From the NCBI RefSeq assembly GCF_016865485.1, contig NZ_AP024452.1:4734501-4798500 (forward strand): a DNA stretch of 64,000 bases, in the 5' to 3' direction. Shown here piece by piece: positions 15,510 to 25,070 of this stretch; positions within the stretch are counted from its first letter, which is position 1, and each line of letters starts with the position of its first letter. The translations under genes were made by a program, and so were the position numbers. The stretch comes from Luteitalea sp. TBR-22. Lineage in GTDB: Bacteria; Acidobacteriota; Vicinamibacteria; Vicinamibacterales; Vicinamibacteraceae. The notes beneath the pieces were generated by a model. It was not told the origin of the DNA. It saw nothing but the letters and a program-made list of their open reading frames with translations, and did not search any database.

Positions 15510-16667
15510 TCAGTAGCCGCGCGCGGGATCGACCACCGACAGCATCCGTCCGCCCGACACGTACCGCCGCAGGTTCTCGCGAACCAGGTGCCAGCGGATG
15601 TCCTCGTCGATCTCCGAGTCGGCCGCCACGTGCGGCGTCAGGATGACGTTGGGCATCGACCAGAGGGGATGCCCCGCCGGGAGTGGCTCCGGCGCAGTCA
15701 CGTCGAGGCCGGCGCCGCCGAGCCGCCCCTCCTGCAGCGCCTTGGTCATCGCCTCGGTGTCGACGGTGCCGCCGCGCCCGACGTTGACGAAGAACGCCCC
15801 CTTCTTCACCGCCGCGAAGAACGCCGCGCCCATCATCCCGCGCGTGTCGGCCGTCAGCGGCAGCGTGTCGACGATGACGTCGGCGTCACGGGCGAAGGCC
15901 AGCAGGTCGCCCGACAGTCCCATGCGCGACACCCCGTCCGGCAACGGCCCGGGCGTGTTCCGGATGGCAATCACCGTCATGCCGAAGGCGTGTGCCCGCC
16001 TGGCCACCTCGCTGCCGATGCCGCCGTACCCGACGACCAGCATCGTGCGTCCCGTGAGGGCCTGCGCGGGCTGGTCGCCGCCGGGGAGCGAGGGCAGGCC
16101 GGGCGTGCCCGGCGCGCCGCCGCGCGCCCACCGCCCCTCGCGCTGCGCGACGATGTAGCCCGGCAGGCCGCGGGCATGGGCCAGGACCAGCGCCATGACG
16201 TGCTCGGCCATCACCGGTCCGGCGATGCGCTGCATGTTGGTGAGCAGGATGCCGCGCTCACGGAAGATCGGGCTGGCCAGGCAACGCTCGACGCCGGCGT
16301 TGTAGGTCTGCACCCAGCGGATGCGCGGCCCGCCAGCCAGCACGTCGTCCTCGCAGAAGCCGAGCACGGCGTCGACCTCGCGCGCCGCGTCACGCGCTTC
16401 GGAGAACGAGCCGGCGCCCACCAGTTCCACGCCCGGCGCGGCAGGCTGCAGCCAGGCGCGTCGTTCGGGGGTGAGGTCCCGCACCAGGATGCGCCGCGGC
16501 GCGGTCCAGCCCGGCTGCGCGCTGAGCGGCTGCGCCGCCTCCCGCAACCCGAGTTCGGCCACCAGGCGGGCGACGCGTGCGTCGTCGGGCTGCGCCAGCA
16601 GCGGCACGACGAGGGCACAGGCGAGGGTCGGGCCGAGCAGCAGGCGGAACGGCAGCATCAAGGACAC
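15510..16667 (-). CDS. 2-hydroxyacid dehydrogenase with an N-terminal signal peptide
   Basis: The protein has 385 residues. The NAD domain has VVGYGGIGSEVARRA near residue 205. The catalytic set of the D-2-hydroxyacid dehydrogenase family is complete: Arg in FVNVGRGGTVD, Glu in TAPEPLP, His in LTPHVAAD. Such enzymes reduce 2-keto acids with NADH in the cytoplasm. Here the N-terminus reads MSLMLPFRLLLGPTLACALV followed by VPLLAQ, a convincing signal peptide, so export is predicted. The start is GTG 16667, with GGAGGT four bases upstream. The gene ends in the repeat-filled gap before the sugar-enzyme operon and may be related to it. Confidence 0.88.
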   Translation of the reverse strand: MSLMLPFRLLLGPTLACALVVPLLAQPDDARVARLVAELGLREAAQPLSAQPGWTAPRRILVRDLTPERRAWLQPAAPGVELVGAGSFSEARDAAREVDAVLGFCEDDVLAGGPRIRWVQTYNAGVERCLASPIFRERGILLTNMQRIAGPVMAEHVMALVLAHARGLPGYIVAQREGRWARGGAPGTPGLPSLPGGDQPAQALTGRTMLVVGYGGIGSEVARRAHAFGMTVIAIRNTPGPLPDGVSRMGLSGDLLAFARDADVIVDTLPLTADTRGMMGAAFFAAVKKGAFFVNVGRGGTVDTEAMTKALQEGRLGGAGLDVTAPEPLPAGHPLWSMPNVILTPHVAADSEIDEDIRWHLVRENLRRYVSGGRMLSVVDPARGY

Positions 16668-16701
16668 GGGGACCTCCGGTGGTCGGACGGGAGCCGCCAG
16701 T

Positions 16702-17838
16702 CTACTGCCGACCGCTCGGCGCGTCGTCGGCCCTCCATCCGAAGGCCTGCAGCATCACCCCGAAGATGTCGGTGTTGCGCATGTAGCCGCGCACGCGCTC
16801 GGCGCCGGGCCCGGTGGCCGCGACCATCACCGGCTCGCCCGTGTGCCCGTTGTCCATCCGGATCGTCGGGATGCGGATGTTGCGCCGCTTCTCCTCTTCC
16901 GCCCTGGCCTGCTCGGCCTCGAGGCCCTCGAGCAGCGGCGCACCGAGCCGGCCCGCGCGCAGCGCCAGGTCGAAGGAATGGTCGGCGGTGAAGACGAGCA
17001 GCGTGTCGCGCCCGATCACTTTCGAGAGGGCCGCGACGGCCTTGTCGAGGGCCACCATGCGGTCGAGGCCCTGACGCACGTTGTCGGTGTGCGTGTCGCC
17101 CTCGACCATGAGGAAGTACCCCTTCTTGTTGCGCGCGAGGATCTTCTGCGCGGCGAGCGCGGCCTCCTGGATGTCGAAGGCCGACGAGTCGAGCAGCACG
17201 ATGGCGCGACGGGCGTCGGCAGGCACCTCGGCCAGCGACCCGTGAATCGGCCGGCCGGCGCCGCTGGAGAGCGCCTCGAGACTGGTGCCGGCGGCCGCGA
17301 GCGACCTGGTGAGCGCCGCACGGCCGGGGCCGATCATCACGTCCACCCCGTCGCCGAACCGGGGCGCGAAGGCCTGCCTGAAGATGACGGCGCTCTGCGC
17401 GCGGTCGTTGGCGTGCGCGTAGAGCGCCGCGGGCGTCGCCCCGTACAACGAGTCGTTGGTGACCAGCCCCGTGGACAGCCCATGCTGCTCGGCGTACTCG
17501 AGGATGGTCTTGAGCGCGGTGCCGTCGGCCTGGCCCTTCACCGTGTCGGCCGCCTGCGAGATGACGCCGTTGTGCGTCTTCTGGCCGGTCACGATGGCGG
17601 TCATGCCGGCCGCCGAGTCGGTGACGATCTGCGAGGCCGTGGACGTGTCGGAGAGCCCGACGTGCGGCAGCGACTGGACGAACAGCCCCCGCGACGTCCC
17701 CGTCGCGTGCAGGCTGGCGGCCGTGAGGGTCCCGAGGCCACCGGCGTCGGCGATCACGAGGACGACGTTGCGCGCGCGCCCTTGTGCCGACACCAGCACG
17801 GGCACCACGAGCATCAGGAGGATGAGCGCCTTCTTCAT
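16702..17838 (-). CDS. Secreted alkaline phosphatase (PhoA family), short form
   Basis: This 378-residue protein has a Sec signal peptide (MKKALILLMLVVPVLVSA). Metal and active-site motifs are VLVIADAGG at the N-terminus, the nucleophile Ser in IVTDSAAGMTAIVTGQKT, FLMVEGDTHTDN, and VFTADHSFD near the end with GHTGEPV. It should release phosphate from monoesters in the periplasm. It is shorter than typical PhoA proteins (about 450-480 residues). ATG 17838 is fixed by the signal peptide and by a TATACT box seven bases upstream. It is divergent from a second PhoA-family gene 145 bases away. Confidence 0.92.
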   Translation of the reverse strand: MKKALILLMLVVPVLVSAQGRARNVVLVIADAGGLGTLTAASLHATGTSRGLFVQSLPHVGLSDTSTASQIVTDSAAGMTAIVTGQKTHNGVISQAADTVKGQADGTALKTILEYAEQHGLSTGLVTNDSLYGATPAALYAHANDRAQSAVIFRQAFAPRFGDGVDVMIGPGRAALTRSLAAAGTSLEALSSGAGRPIHGSLAEVPADARRAIVLLDSSAFDIQEAALAAQKILARNKKGYFLMVEGDTHTDNVRQGLDRMVALDKAVAALSKVIGRDTLLVFTADHSFDLALRAGRLGAPLLEGLEAEQARAEEEKRRNIRIPTIRMDNGHTGEPVMVAATGPGAERVRGYMRNTDIFGVMLQAFGWRADDAPSGRQ

Positions 17839-17845
17839 GGCGCCG

Positions 17846-17851
17846 AGTATA
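17846..17851 (-). promoter_or_regulatory. -10-like box TATACT, leaderless layout, short alkaline phosphatase
   Basis: TATACT, seven bases, then the ATG at 17838. No Shine-Dalgarno is visible. It lies in the 145-base divergent region shared with the second phosphatase. Confidence 0.55.
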
Positions 17852-17971
17852 CGAAGCCTCGGTGACGATCGCCTCTCGCGCGCGCGACGCCGCGAGGCCG
17901 GCGGCTCGGCCGTGACGGCCCGACAGCGGCGGGACCGAGCGGGCAACCGCGCGTCCCCGCCGACGCGCGGC

Positions 17972-17977
17972 TATGAT
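17972..17977 (+). promoter_or_regulatory. -10-like box TATGAT, leaderless layout, long alkaline phosphatase
   Basis: TATGAT, six bases, then the ATG at 17984. It is the mirror partner of the TATACT box at 17846 in the same divergent region. No obvious phosphate-regulator (Pho) box was recognised between them. Confidence 0.55.
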
Positions 17978-17983
17978 GCGGCC

Positions 17984-20032
17984 ATGCGACGCCTGCTCCT
18001 GCTCCTGTCCGTCCTGGCCGCAGCCTCGTCGGCGCACGCCGCGACGTCCATCCGCATCATGCCGCCCGACGGCAGCACGCTTGCGGCGGGCCAGTTGGTC
18101 GACATCCGGGTCGAGGCGACCGGCGACGGCACGGTCGCGCCCGCGGGCCTGCGCGTGTGGGTCGATGGCACGGAGTGGACCGGGCGCAACGATCCGAAGG
18201 CGCAGGACGGGGCCGCCGCAGGCACCACCAACTTCCTCGCCCGCCGGTTCAGCCGTAGCACGGCCGGGCCGCTGGTCATTCGCGCGACGACCGCCGACGG
18301 CGCGACCGCCGAGTCCCACGTGCGCGTCGAGGCCTGGGCAGGGCCAGTGCGCGCAGGACGGCCCCGGGCCCGCAACGTCATCCTCTTGCTCGGCGACGGC
18401 ATGGGGGCGGCGCACCGCACGGCGGCGCGCCTGGTGTCGCGCGGCTGGCGCAACGGCAAGGCCGGCGGCAGGCTCGCCATGGACACGCTGGACGTGACGG
18501 GCATGGTGATGACCGGATCGCTGAACGACGTCATCACCGACTCGTCGCCGGGGATGTCGAGCTACGTGACGGGCCAGAAGGCGTCCAACAACCAGGAAGG
18601 CGTGTTCCCCGACAACACGCCCGACCAGTTCGACAACCCGCGCATCGAGTACCTCGGCGAGATCCTGCGTCGCACCCGCGGTCCGGGCTTCAACGTCGGC
18701 ATCGTGACGACGGCCGACCTCACCGACTCGACACCTGCCGCCAACGCGGCGCACACGTCGAGCCGCTTTGCCGGTCCGGGCATCGCCGCGCAGTTCTTCG
18801 ACGAGCGCAGGACCAACGGCGTGTCGGTGCTGCTCGGCGGTGGCGCCGCACACTTCGCGCCGAAGGCGGGCGGCGGCTCACGCCCCGACGCCCGCAACCT
18901 CGTCGACGAGTTCGCCGCGGCTGGCTATCGCACCCTGCGCACCGGCGCCGACGTGAAGGCCGTGCTCGACCCGGCGACGCCGGCGCCGAAGGCCATGCTG
19001 GGCCTCTTCCACCAGTCCCACCTCGTCGTCGCCTTCGACAAGGTCGGCGCCGGGCGCTACAGCGACGAGCTCTCGCTCGAGAAGAACGCCGCGTATCGCG
19101 ACACGCCGATGCTGGAGGACATGACCAGGGCGGCGCTGAAGTCGCTGTCGGCGCACTCGCCCGCCGGCTTCTACCTCATGGTCGAGGGCGCCTCGATCGA
19201 CAAGCGCGCGCACGCCGCCGATCAGGAGCGCTCGATCTGGGACACCATCGAGTTCGACCGCGCGGTCGCCGTGGCGCTGGAGTTCGCGGCCAGGACCAAC
19301 GGCGACGCCAATCCCGACAACGACACGCTGGTGATCGTGACGGCCGATCACGAGTGCGGCGGCATGGCGATCATCGGCGTCGGCAACGAGCGGTACGCCC
19401 CGGCCAGGCTGGGCAAGGCGGTGCGTGACTACGCGGCCGTGTTCCGCTTCCTGCCCGAGCAGGTGCTCGACTTCAGCCCCAATTACGTGGTCGACGAGCG
19501 CGGCTTCCCCGTCGACCCGAACCCGTCGCGCAAGCTGCTGCTCGGATGGGCCGCGGCGCCGGACCATCACGAGAACTGGACGTCCGATCGCGTGCAGACC
19601 GAAGCCGCCGTGCTCGAGAAGAAGGACGACGGGCGACTGGTGTCGGTGGCCAACCCGGCGCGCGCCAAGGCGGGAGAGATGCCCGGGTTCCTGGTCGCCG
19701 GCACCATCGAGAACGGCGAGACGAGGTGTCCCGATCCGGCGGGCTGCCCGGCCGACACGGCGTCCAACGGCCACACGTTCGCCGGCCACACGGCCACCGA
19801 CGTGCCGCTGTCGGCCAGCGGGCCGGGCGCGTGGCAGTTCACGGGCGTGTACGAGAACACCGACGTGCTGCTCAAGATCCTGCGCGCCGCCGCGGGGACG
19901 TACCAGGCCGGGCCGGGCACCGCCACGCGGGCACCGGGCACCGGAAGGCGCAGCGCGACGCCTCGGGCGCCGGCTGCCGGGCACCGGGGTCCCGGGCCGC
20001 AGGAACCGCCGGTCGCACCGGGGGCGCCGTGA
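17984..20032 (+). CDS. Secreted alkaline phosphatase (PhoA family), long form
   Basis: This 682-residue protein has a signal peptide (MRRLLLLLSVLAAASSAHA). Residues 20-115 form an Ig-like domain. The phosphatase domain has VILLLGDGMGAAHR, the nucleophile Ser in VITDSSPGMSSYVTGQKA, FYLMVEGASIDKRAHAADQE, VIVTADHECGGM and a final NGHTFAGHTATDVPL. The last ~45 residues are Pro/Gly/Ala/Arg-rich low complexity, partly encoded by CGGGCAC repeats, and probably not structured. It is divergent from a shorter paralogue. The stop codon overlaps the GTG of the GNAT gene by four bases. Confidence 0.93.
   Translation: MRRLLLLLSVLAAASSAHAATSIRIMPPDGSTLAAGQLVDIRVEATGDGTVAPAGLRVWVDGTEWTGRNDPKAQDGAAAGTTNFLARRFSRSTAGPLVIRATTADGATAESHVRVEAWAGPVRAGRPRARNVILLLGDGMGAAHRTAARLVSRGWRNGKAGGRLAMDTLDVTGMVMTGSLNDVITDSSPGMSSYVTGQKASNNQEGVFPDNTPDQFDNPRIEYLGEILRRTRGPGFNVGIVTTADLTDSTPAANAAHTSSRFAGPGIAAQFFDERRTNGVSVLLGGGAAHFAPKAGGGSRPDARNLVDEFAAAGYRTLRTGADVKAVLDPATPAPKAMLGLFHQSHLVVAFDKVGAGRYSDELSLEKNAAYRDTPMLEDMTRAALKSLSAHSPAGFYLMVEGASIDKRAHAADQERSIWDTIEFDRAVAVALEFAARTNGDANPDNDTLVIVTADHECGGMAIIGVGNERYAPARLGKAVRDYAAVFRFLPEQVLDFSPNYVVDERGFPVDPNPSRKLLLGWAAAPDHHENWTSDRVQTEAAVLEKKDDGRLVSVANPARAKAGEMPGFLVAGTIENGETRCPDPAGCPADTASNGHTFAGHTATDVPLSASGPGAWQFTGVYENTDVLLKILRAAAGTYQAGPGTATRAPGTGRRSATPRAPAAGHRGPGPQEPPVAPGAP
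19914..19984 (+). repeat. CGGGCAC repeats inside the 3' end of the phosphatase gene
   Basis: CGGGCAC occurs at 19914, 19928, 19935 and 19978. The same 7-base unit forms the intergenic array at 46699-46737. Here it has no stop in frame and is translated into the low-complexity tail. Confidence 0.55.
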
Positions 20033-20541
20033 CGGCGATCATCCGTCCCACGACGGCCGACGACGTGGCGGCACTGCAGGCGCTGGTCGGGGCCGTGGCG
20101 CTGGAGCGGCGCTATCTCGGCGCCACGCAGCCGTTCACGCTGCAACAGACGCGCGACTACCTCGCGCACGTCGAGGCCGGTGGCGGCGTCGCCCTCGTCG
20201 CCGTGAGCGGCGAGCGGCTGGTCGGCTGGACCGACATCCTGCCCGGGCCCTTCGAGGGGCTGACGCACTACGGCCGCCTCGGCATGGGCGTGGCCGCGGA
20301 TGCACGTGGCCAGGGGATCGGCCCGGCGCTGCTGCAGGCCGCGCTGCGGCTCGGGTTCGAGCGATTCCAGCGCATCGAGCTCGAGGTGTTCGCGTCCAAC
20401 ACCCGGGCGCATCGGCTCTACCTGCGACTGGGGTTCGTCGAGGAAGGGCGACGCCGCGCCGCGCGCCTCATCGACGGCCAGGCCGACGACATCCTGATGA
20501 TGGGGATGCTGCGCGAGGAGTGGACGAAGACACAGACATAG
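20029..20541 (+). CDS. GNAT-family N-acetyltransferase
   Basis: This 170-residue cytoplasmic protein has the acetyl-CoA loop motif ADARGQGIGPALLQAAL near residue 90 and the C-terminal ELEVFASNTRAHRLYLRLGF, both typical of GNAT enzymes acting on amino groups. The acceptor is unknown. The start is GTG 20029, overlapping the phosphatase TGA in a GTGA junction, so it is probably translated by coupling. Its TAG stop is the first three bases of a palindromic repeat also found at the end of the metallo-hydrolase gene at 56339. Confidence 0.9.
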   Translation: MTAIIRPTTADDVAALQALVGAVALERRYLGATQPFTLQQTRDYLAHVEAGGGVALVAVSGERLVGWTDILPGPFEGLTHYGRLGMGVAADARGQGIGPALLQAALRLGFERFQRIELEVFASNTRAHRLYLRLGFVEEGRRRAARLIDGQADDILMMGMLREEWTKTQT

Positions 20542-20565
20542 GGCGGGGTGTCCCACCCCGCCGTT
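20539..20565 (+). repeat. Stop-codon-linked palindromic repeat, copy 1
   Basis: A perfect 9-bp inverted repeat (GGCGGGGTG, loop TCC, CACCCCGCC; 20542-20562) follows directly on the TAG stop of the GNAT gene. A 27-base block from the TAG to the GTT at 20563-20565 is identical to copy 2 read on the minus strand (56341 down to 56315). It probably acts as a transcription terminator or REP-like element. Confidence 0.75.
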
Positions 20566-20634
20566 GGCTCGACGCTGTGGCAACGCCGCCGCCTGCGCGG
20601 AGCGATCTCGAAGGAAGGACGCCCTGCCCGGCCC

Positions 20635-21822
20635 TCACTCCACCCGGACGTCGTCGGCCACGCCTGCGCCAGGGAACGCGATGACGCGCGTGCCGGGGGC
20701 GAGGCCCGATACGACCTCGGCAGCCACGCCGTTGCGGTGGCCGATGGTGACCGGCGTGCGCCGCGCGCGACCGTCGCGAATCACGAACACGATCCAGCCA
20801 TCCCCCTCTCGCACCAGGCATCCCACCGGCACGGTGACCACTCGCGGCGCCTCCCAGACGATCACGCGCACGTCGACCCGGTAGTGATCGCCGAGCACCA
20901 CGCCGGCCGGCAGCGGGTCGAGTGAGACCACCACGTTGACCCGCTGCTCCTCGACGCCCAGTGCGGAGACCTTGGTGAAGCCGCCGGGCTCGACGCGCCG
21001 GACGCGCCCCTGCAGCGGCGTCGCCCCGCCCCAGCCCTCGATCAGTGCCCGCTGTCCGGCGGCGATGTGCACGGCATCGGTCGAGAGGAAATCGGCCACG
21101 ACCTCCAGTTGCGTGACGTTGCCGATCTCGAGCAGCGGCTCGCCCTGCGGCACGACGGACTCGCTCTCGCGGAGCCGGCGCAGCACCAGGCCATCGACCG
21201 GGGCACGCACCTCGATGGCCCGGGCGGCGGCCGCGTTGGCGGGCGCCAGGGCAGCCCGCACCTGCCGCAGGTCGGCCTCCGCGCCGACCACGCGCTCGCG
21301 CGCCACCGCCATCGCCTGTCGCGCCGTGGCCGCGGCGACCTCGACGGCCTCGGCACGCTCACCCGACACGGCGCCTGCCGCGAGCAGCCGACGTACCCGC
21401 GCCAGTTCACGATCGGCCTGCTCGACCTGCACGCGCATGCGTGCCTCCTCGGCGCCCGCTGCCCGCACGGCCGCCTGCGCCGCGCCCAGTCGGGCGCCGA
21501 GCTCGGCGCGGGTCCGCTCGTCGAGCAGCGAGGCCGGCGCGGGCTGCAGCGTCGCGACGACGGCGCCCGCCCGCACGGGCTCACCCGGCTCGAGGCCGAT
21601 CCGCAGCACGCGGCCCGCAACCGGCGCCGACACCACGTAGCGGTCGCGCACGCGGGTCTCGCCATCCTCGTCGACCGTGACGACAAGTGGGCCGGTCGAC
21701 GCGATCGCGCTTTCCACGGGCAGCGGGCGCGGGCGCAGGCTCCACGCCGCCAGCGCCACCAGCAGCGTCGCGGCGAGGATCAACACCAGGCGACGAACGA
21801 GGCGGGCGCGGGGCACGGCCAT
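20635..21822 (-). CDS. HlyD/MacA-type periplasmic adaptor of an ABC exporter
   Basis: This 395-residue protein has an N-terminal membrane anchor (residues 10-28), then a split lipoyl/barrel-sandwich domain (VVSAPVAGRVLRIGLEPGEPV and IEVRAPVDGLVLR) separated by a long Ala/Arg/Glu-rich coiled-coil hairpin at about 95-190. A beta-barrel and membrane-proximal domain follow (VGCLVREGDGWIVFVIRDG). It would link the inner-membrane ABC pump to an outer-membrane channel. It is the last gene of a three-gene operon after the permease (9-base gap). No TolC-like gene is nearby. Confidence 0.92.
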   Translation of the reverse strand: MAVPRARLVRRLVLILAATLLVALAAWSLRPRPLPVESAIASTGPLVVTVDEDGETRVRDRYVVSAPVAGRVLRIGLEPGEPVRAGAVVATLQPAPASLLDERTRAELGARLGAAQAAVRAAGAEEARMRVQVEQADRELARVRRLLAAGAVSGERAEAVEVAAATARQAMAVARERVVGAEADLRQVRAALAPANAAAARAIEVRAPVDGLVLRRLRESESVVPQGEPLLEIGNVTQLEVVADFLSTDAVHIAAGQRALIEGWGGATPLQGRVRRVEPGGFTKVSALGVEEQRVNVVVSLDPLPAGVVLGDHYRVDVRVIVWEAPRVVTVPVGCLVREGDGWIVFVIRDGRARRTPVTIGHRNGVAAEVVSGLAPGTRVIAFPGAGVADDVRVE

Positions 21823-21831
21823 GTCGACACT

Positions 21832-24198
21832 CTACTCCCGGGTCTTGAGCACACCCACCAGGTCGAGGTGATCGAGTTGCCGACGCACGACGAGCCCCGA
21901 CAGCGCCGAGGCGGCGATTGCCACGGCGGCCGCGATCGCGAACGTGCGTGGGGCCACCGCCAGCGGGAAGCGATACATCTCGGTCTGGAACGCCGTCACC
22001 ACCACCCAGGCCAGTCCGTACCCGATCAGCAGGCCGATCGGCACGGCCAGCAGCGTCACGACCGCCAGCTCGCCGAGCAGGATGGCGGAGATCTCGCCGC
22101 GCGTGAAGCCGAGCACGCGCAAGCTCGCCAGCTCGCGGCTGCGCTCCGACAACGACACCCGCGCGGCGTTGTAGGCGACCCCGAACGCGATGATGCCGGC
22201 AAAGAGGACGTTGAAGGCGATCATCACGCCCATCGTCTCGCCCAGGGTCTTGTCGAAGCTCTCCACCATCGCCTCGGTGAGCGCCACGCCGGCAACGGCC
22301 GGCAGCACCTTGAGTCGGCGATGCAGGATCGCGGCCTGCTGCGGATCGACCCGCAGGTGCGCGCCGGAGACGACGGGCCCCTCGCCGGCGAGAGCGGCCA
22401 GCGCCTGCTGTGACATGTACGCCGAGAGGCCGAGATACTCGTCGACCACGCCGGCCACGGGGACGACGGCGCGCCGGCGGCGCCCCTCGAGCAGTTCCAC
22501 GTCGAGTCCATCGCCGGCACGCACCTGCAACGCGTCGGCGAGGGCTCGCGACAGCACCAGCCCGGCGACCGGCACCTGGCGCACGTGCCCCGACACGTCG
22601 ACCACCCGGTGGAGCATCGGGTCGGCAGGCAGCCCGGTGATGGCCACCTGCCGTGACCGCTGCGCCGCGTGCAGTCGTGCCGCCACGACGCGCATCGGCT
22701 CGAGGGCGACCACGCCAGGCAGGCGCGCGAGGTCGTGCAGCGCCTGCGCGCCGCGCGGCTCGACGAGCGCGACGGTGACGTCCTGCCGCTGCACGAGGTC
22801 GAACTGCACGCGGATCATCTCCGCCATCGCATCGACGAAGAACAGGCCGACGACCAGCAGGGCGGCCGAGAGGGCCACGCCGATGATGGAGGTGGCCGCG
22901 CGGAGCGGTTGCCGCTCCAGGTTGCGCACCACCATGCGCGCCGCGGGTCCGAGCCAGGCCCCCAGGCCGAGGCGTTCCACCAGGCTGGCCCGGTAGCGGG
23001 CCGGCGGCTCGGGTCGCATCGCCTCGGCCGGCGGCAGCCGCACTGCCCGCCTCACCGCGCCGAGGGCGCCGAGCGCCGAGGCCACGAGGCTGATGGCCAC
23101 GGCGGCCGCGGCCACCGCTGGCGGCATCCGGTACAGCAGAATCGGGAAGCGGAAGTAGTCGTTGTACATCCCGATGATGCCGCCGCCCATCCACGCGCCC
23201 GCCACCAGGCCCGTCACGCTGGCGCCGGCACCGACGACGAGGCTCCACGTCACGTAGTGCCAGCCGAGCGCGCCGCTCGAGTACCCCAGCGCCTTGAGCG
23301 CGGCGATCTGCTCGCGCTGCACCGCGACGATGCGCGTCAGCACCACGTTGAGCAGGAAGGCCGCCACCGCGAGGAATATCGCCGGCACGATCAGTCCGAA
23401 GCCGCGCAGCTGATCGAGCTCGTTGCTCAGCGACCAGTTCGAGATCTGGAGACGGCTCGGGATGGCGCCGAGCCCGCCCCACGGGCGCAGGATGTCGTCG
23501 ACGGCCGCCAGCACCGCCGGCTCGGAGGCGCCGGGAGCGAGCGCCATCGTCACGTCGTTGAACGCGCCTTCCATATCGAAGGCGGCGCCGAGGGCCTCGC
23601 GCGCCATCCAGATGATGCCGAAGCGCGATGCGTCGGGGATCACGTCACCGGGCCTGACCGTGTAGACGTACTCCGGAGACAGCGCCACGCCGACCACCTG
23701 CAGCGGCCGTCGACGGCCGTTGATCAGCGCCGGCACGATGCTGCCCGGACCGAGGCGGTGCGCCAGTGCGAAGCCCTCCGAGACGAGCACCTCGTCGGGC
23801 CTGCCGGGCTCCGGGTAGCGGCCCCGCCGCAGGAACACGTCGTCGAGCACCGGCACATGCGGCACGGGAATCGAGACGAGGCGTCCGGTGGCCGGCTCCA
23901 CGAGCGTCGGCAGGTCGAGCGTCACGTCGGCGACGACGCGCAGGTCGACGCGGGCCACGCCGGCAATCCCCTCGAGGCGGCTGCGCAGGCTCAGTGGCGC
24001 ACGGCGCACCGTCGCGAAGACGTCGGCGAAGCGATAACGCTCGTAGTAGGCCTGCTGGGTGAGCTGCAGCGAGGCGAAGGTCGAGAGGTACGCCACGAAC
24101 ATCGCCAGGCCGACCGCCATCACCGCGCCGATGGCGATCGCCTGGCCCCGCAGGCGCCAGAGATCCCGCAACAGCTTCCGGTCGAGGGCGCGCAGCAT
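21832..24198 (-). CDS. ABC transporter permease with two FtsX domains
   Basis: This 788-residue protein starts with a hydrophobic helix ([21 protein letters not shown]), then a large periplasmic domain at about 45-270. Three-helix FtsX units follow at about 275-380 and 660-785 ([30 protein letters not shown] is the typical FtsX loop), with a second periplasmic domain between them. The double FtsX layout matches the LolC/MacB-related long permeases that move lipids, lipoproteins or drugs by mechanotransmission. Operon position between an ATPase and an HlyD adaptor supports an export role; the cargo is unknown. Confidence 0.92.
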   Translation of the reverse strand: MLRALDRKLLRDLWRLRGQAIAIGAVMAVGLAMFVAYLSTFASLQLTQQAYYERYRFADVFATVRRAPLSLRSRLEGIAGVARVDLRVVADVTLDLPTLVEPATGRLVSIPVPHVPVLDDVFLRRGRYPEPGRPDEVLVSEGFALAHRLGPGSIVPALINGRRRPLQVVGVALSPEYVYTVRPGDVIPDASRFGIIWMAREALGAAFDMEGAFNDVTMALAPGASEPAVLAAVDDILRPWGGLGAIPSRLQISNWSLSNELDQLRGFGLIVPAIFLAVAAFLLNVVLTRIVAVQREQIAALKALGYSSGALGWHYVTWSLVVGAGASVTGLVAGAWMGGGIIGMYNDYFRFPILLYRMPPAVAAAAVAISLVASALGALGAVRRAVRLPPAEAMRPEPPARYRASLVERLGLGAWLGPAARMVVRNLERQPLRAATSIIGVALSAALLVVGLFFVDAMAEMIRVQFDLVQRQDVTVALVEPRGAQALHDLARLPGVVALEPMRVVAARLHAAQRSRQVAITGLPADPMLHRVVDVSGHVRQVPVAGLVLSRALADALQVRAGDGLDVELLEGRRRRAVVPVAGVVDEYLGLSAYMSQQALAALAGEGPVVSGAHLRVDPQQAAILHRRLKVLPAVAGVALTEAMVESFDKTLGETMGVMIAFNVLFAGIIAFGVAYNAARVSLSERSRELASLRVLGFTRGEISAILLGELAVVTLLAVPIGLLIGYGLAWVVVTAFQTEMYRFPLAVAPRTFAIAAAVAIAASALSGLVVRRQLDHLDLVGVLKTRE

Positions 24199-24204
24199 CG
24201 GCGG

Positions 24205-24927
24205 TCACCAGGAGAGGTCGCGTGGCGCGACCCGGGACGCCTGGACGCGGACGGACGTGACGCGGCCGTCGGCCAGCGACACCACGCGGTCGGCCATCGC
24301 CGCGACACCGGCGTTGTGCGTGATGACGGCGGTGGTCGTCCCCAACTCCCGGTTCACCCGATCGATGGCCTCGAGCACGAGCACGCCGGTGGCGCTGTCG
24401 AGGGCACCCGTCGGCTCGTCGCAGAGGAGCACCTCGGGGCGCTTGGCGATGGCGCGGGCGATCGCGACGCGCTGCTGCTCGCCTCCGGACAGCTGCGACG
24501 GGAAGTGATCCAGCCGCGCGCCGAGCCCGACGAGGCCGAGGGCGTCCTCCGGGGCCATCGGGTCGCGCGCGATGTCGGTGACCAGCGCGACGTTCTCGCG
24601 CGCGGTGAGGCTCGGGATCAGGTTGTAGAACTGGAAGACGAAGCCGACGTGATCGCGGCGATACTCGGTCAGCGCGCGGTCGTCGGCCGAGGTCAGGACG
24701 TGATCGCGGTACACGACTTCGCCCGACGAGGGCACGTCGAGGCCACCGAGGATGTTCAGCAGCGTCGACTTGCCGCTGCCCGACGGTCCGAGCAGCACCA
24801 GCAACTCGGACTCGTACAGATCGAGGTCGACGCCGGCCAGCGCCCGCACCTCGACCTCGCCCATGCGGTAGATCTTGGTGAGCCCGCGAGCGCGGAAGAC
24901 CACCGGGGGCTCCGGCGACGCCGCCAT
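24205..24927 (-). CDS. ABC transporter ATP-binding protein (LolD/MacB-type)
   Basis: This 240-residue cytoplasmic ATPase has Walker [10 protein letters not shown] near residue 45, Q-loop QFYNLIPSL, signature [14 protein letters not shown], Walker [13 protein letters not shown] and switch His in AVITHNAG. It matches the LolD/MacB subfamily that partners FtsX permeases. The permease follows after six bases. I chose ATG 24927 over the ATG at 24939 because the earlier codon lies inside a TATGCT -10-like hexamer that is seven bases from the later one. Confidence 0.95.
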   Translation of the reverse strand: MAASPEPPVVFRARGLTKIYRMGEVEVRALAGVDLDLYESELLVLLGPSGSGKSTLLNILGGLDVPSSGEVVYRDHVLTSADDRALTEYRRDHVGFVFQFYNLIPSLTARENVALVTDIARDPMAPEDALGLVGLGARLDHFPSQLSGGEQQRVAIARAIAKRPEVLLCDEPTGALDSATGVLVLEAIDRVNRELGTTTAVITHNAGVAAMADRVVSLADGRVTSVRVQASRVAPRDLSW

Positions 24928-24934
24928 ACGGCCC

Positions 24935-24940
24935 AGCATA
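24935..24940 (-). promoter_or_regulatory. -10-like box TATGCT, leaderless layout, ABC exporter operon
   Basis: TATGCT (minus strand), seven bases, then ATG 24927. It overlaps the alternative upstream ATG, which supports the shorter reading frame. Confidence 0.45.
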
Positions 24941-24980
24941 GTGCAGCACGGGCACCGTGGCGCGACGTTCGCGCTTCCCG

Positions 24981-25070
24981 CGTCCGGCGTCCGGCGTCCG
25001 GCGTCCGGCGTCCGGCGTCCGGCGTCCGGCGTCCGGCGTCAAACGTCAAACGTCAAACGTCAAACGTCAT
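24981..25070. repeat. 7-base tandem array: CGTCCGG x8 then CGTCAAA x4
   Basis: Eight perfect CGTCCGG units (24981-25036) switch without a break into four perfect CGTCAAA units (25037-25064) and then CGTCAT. On the minus strand the array begins inside the TGA stop codon of the DUF4410 gene and continues as TTTGACG units. It fills most of the gap to the ABC ATPase. Confidence 0.95.

Noticed and set aside
24981-25070. CRISPR-like repeat array
   Set aside because: The units are 7 bases, head to tail, without spacers, and no cas genes are present anywhere in the window.
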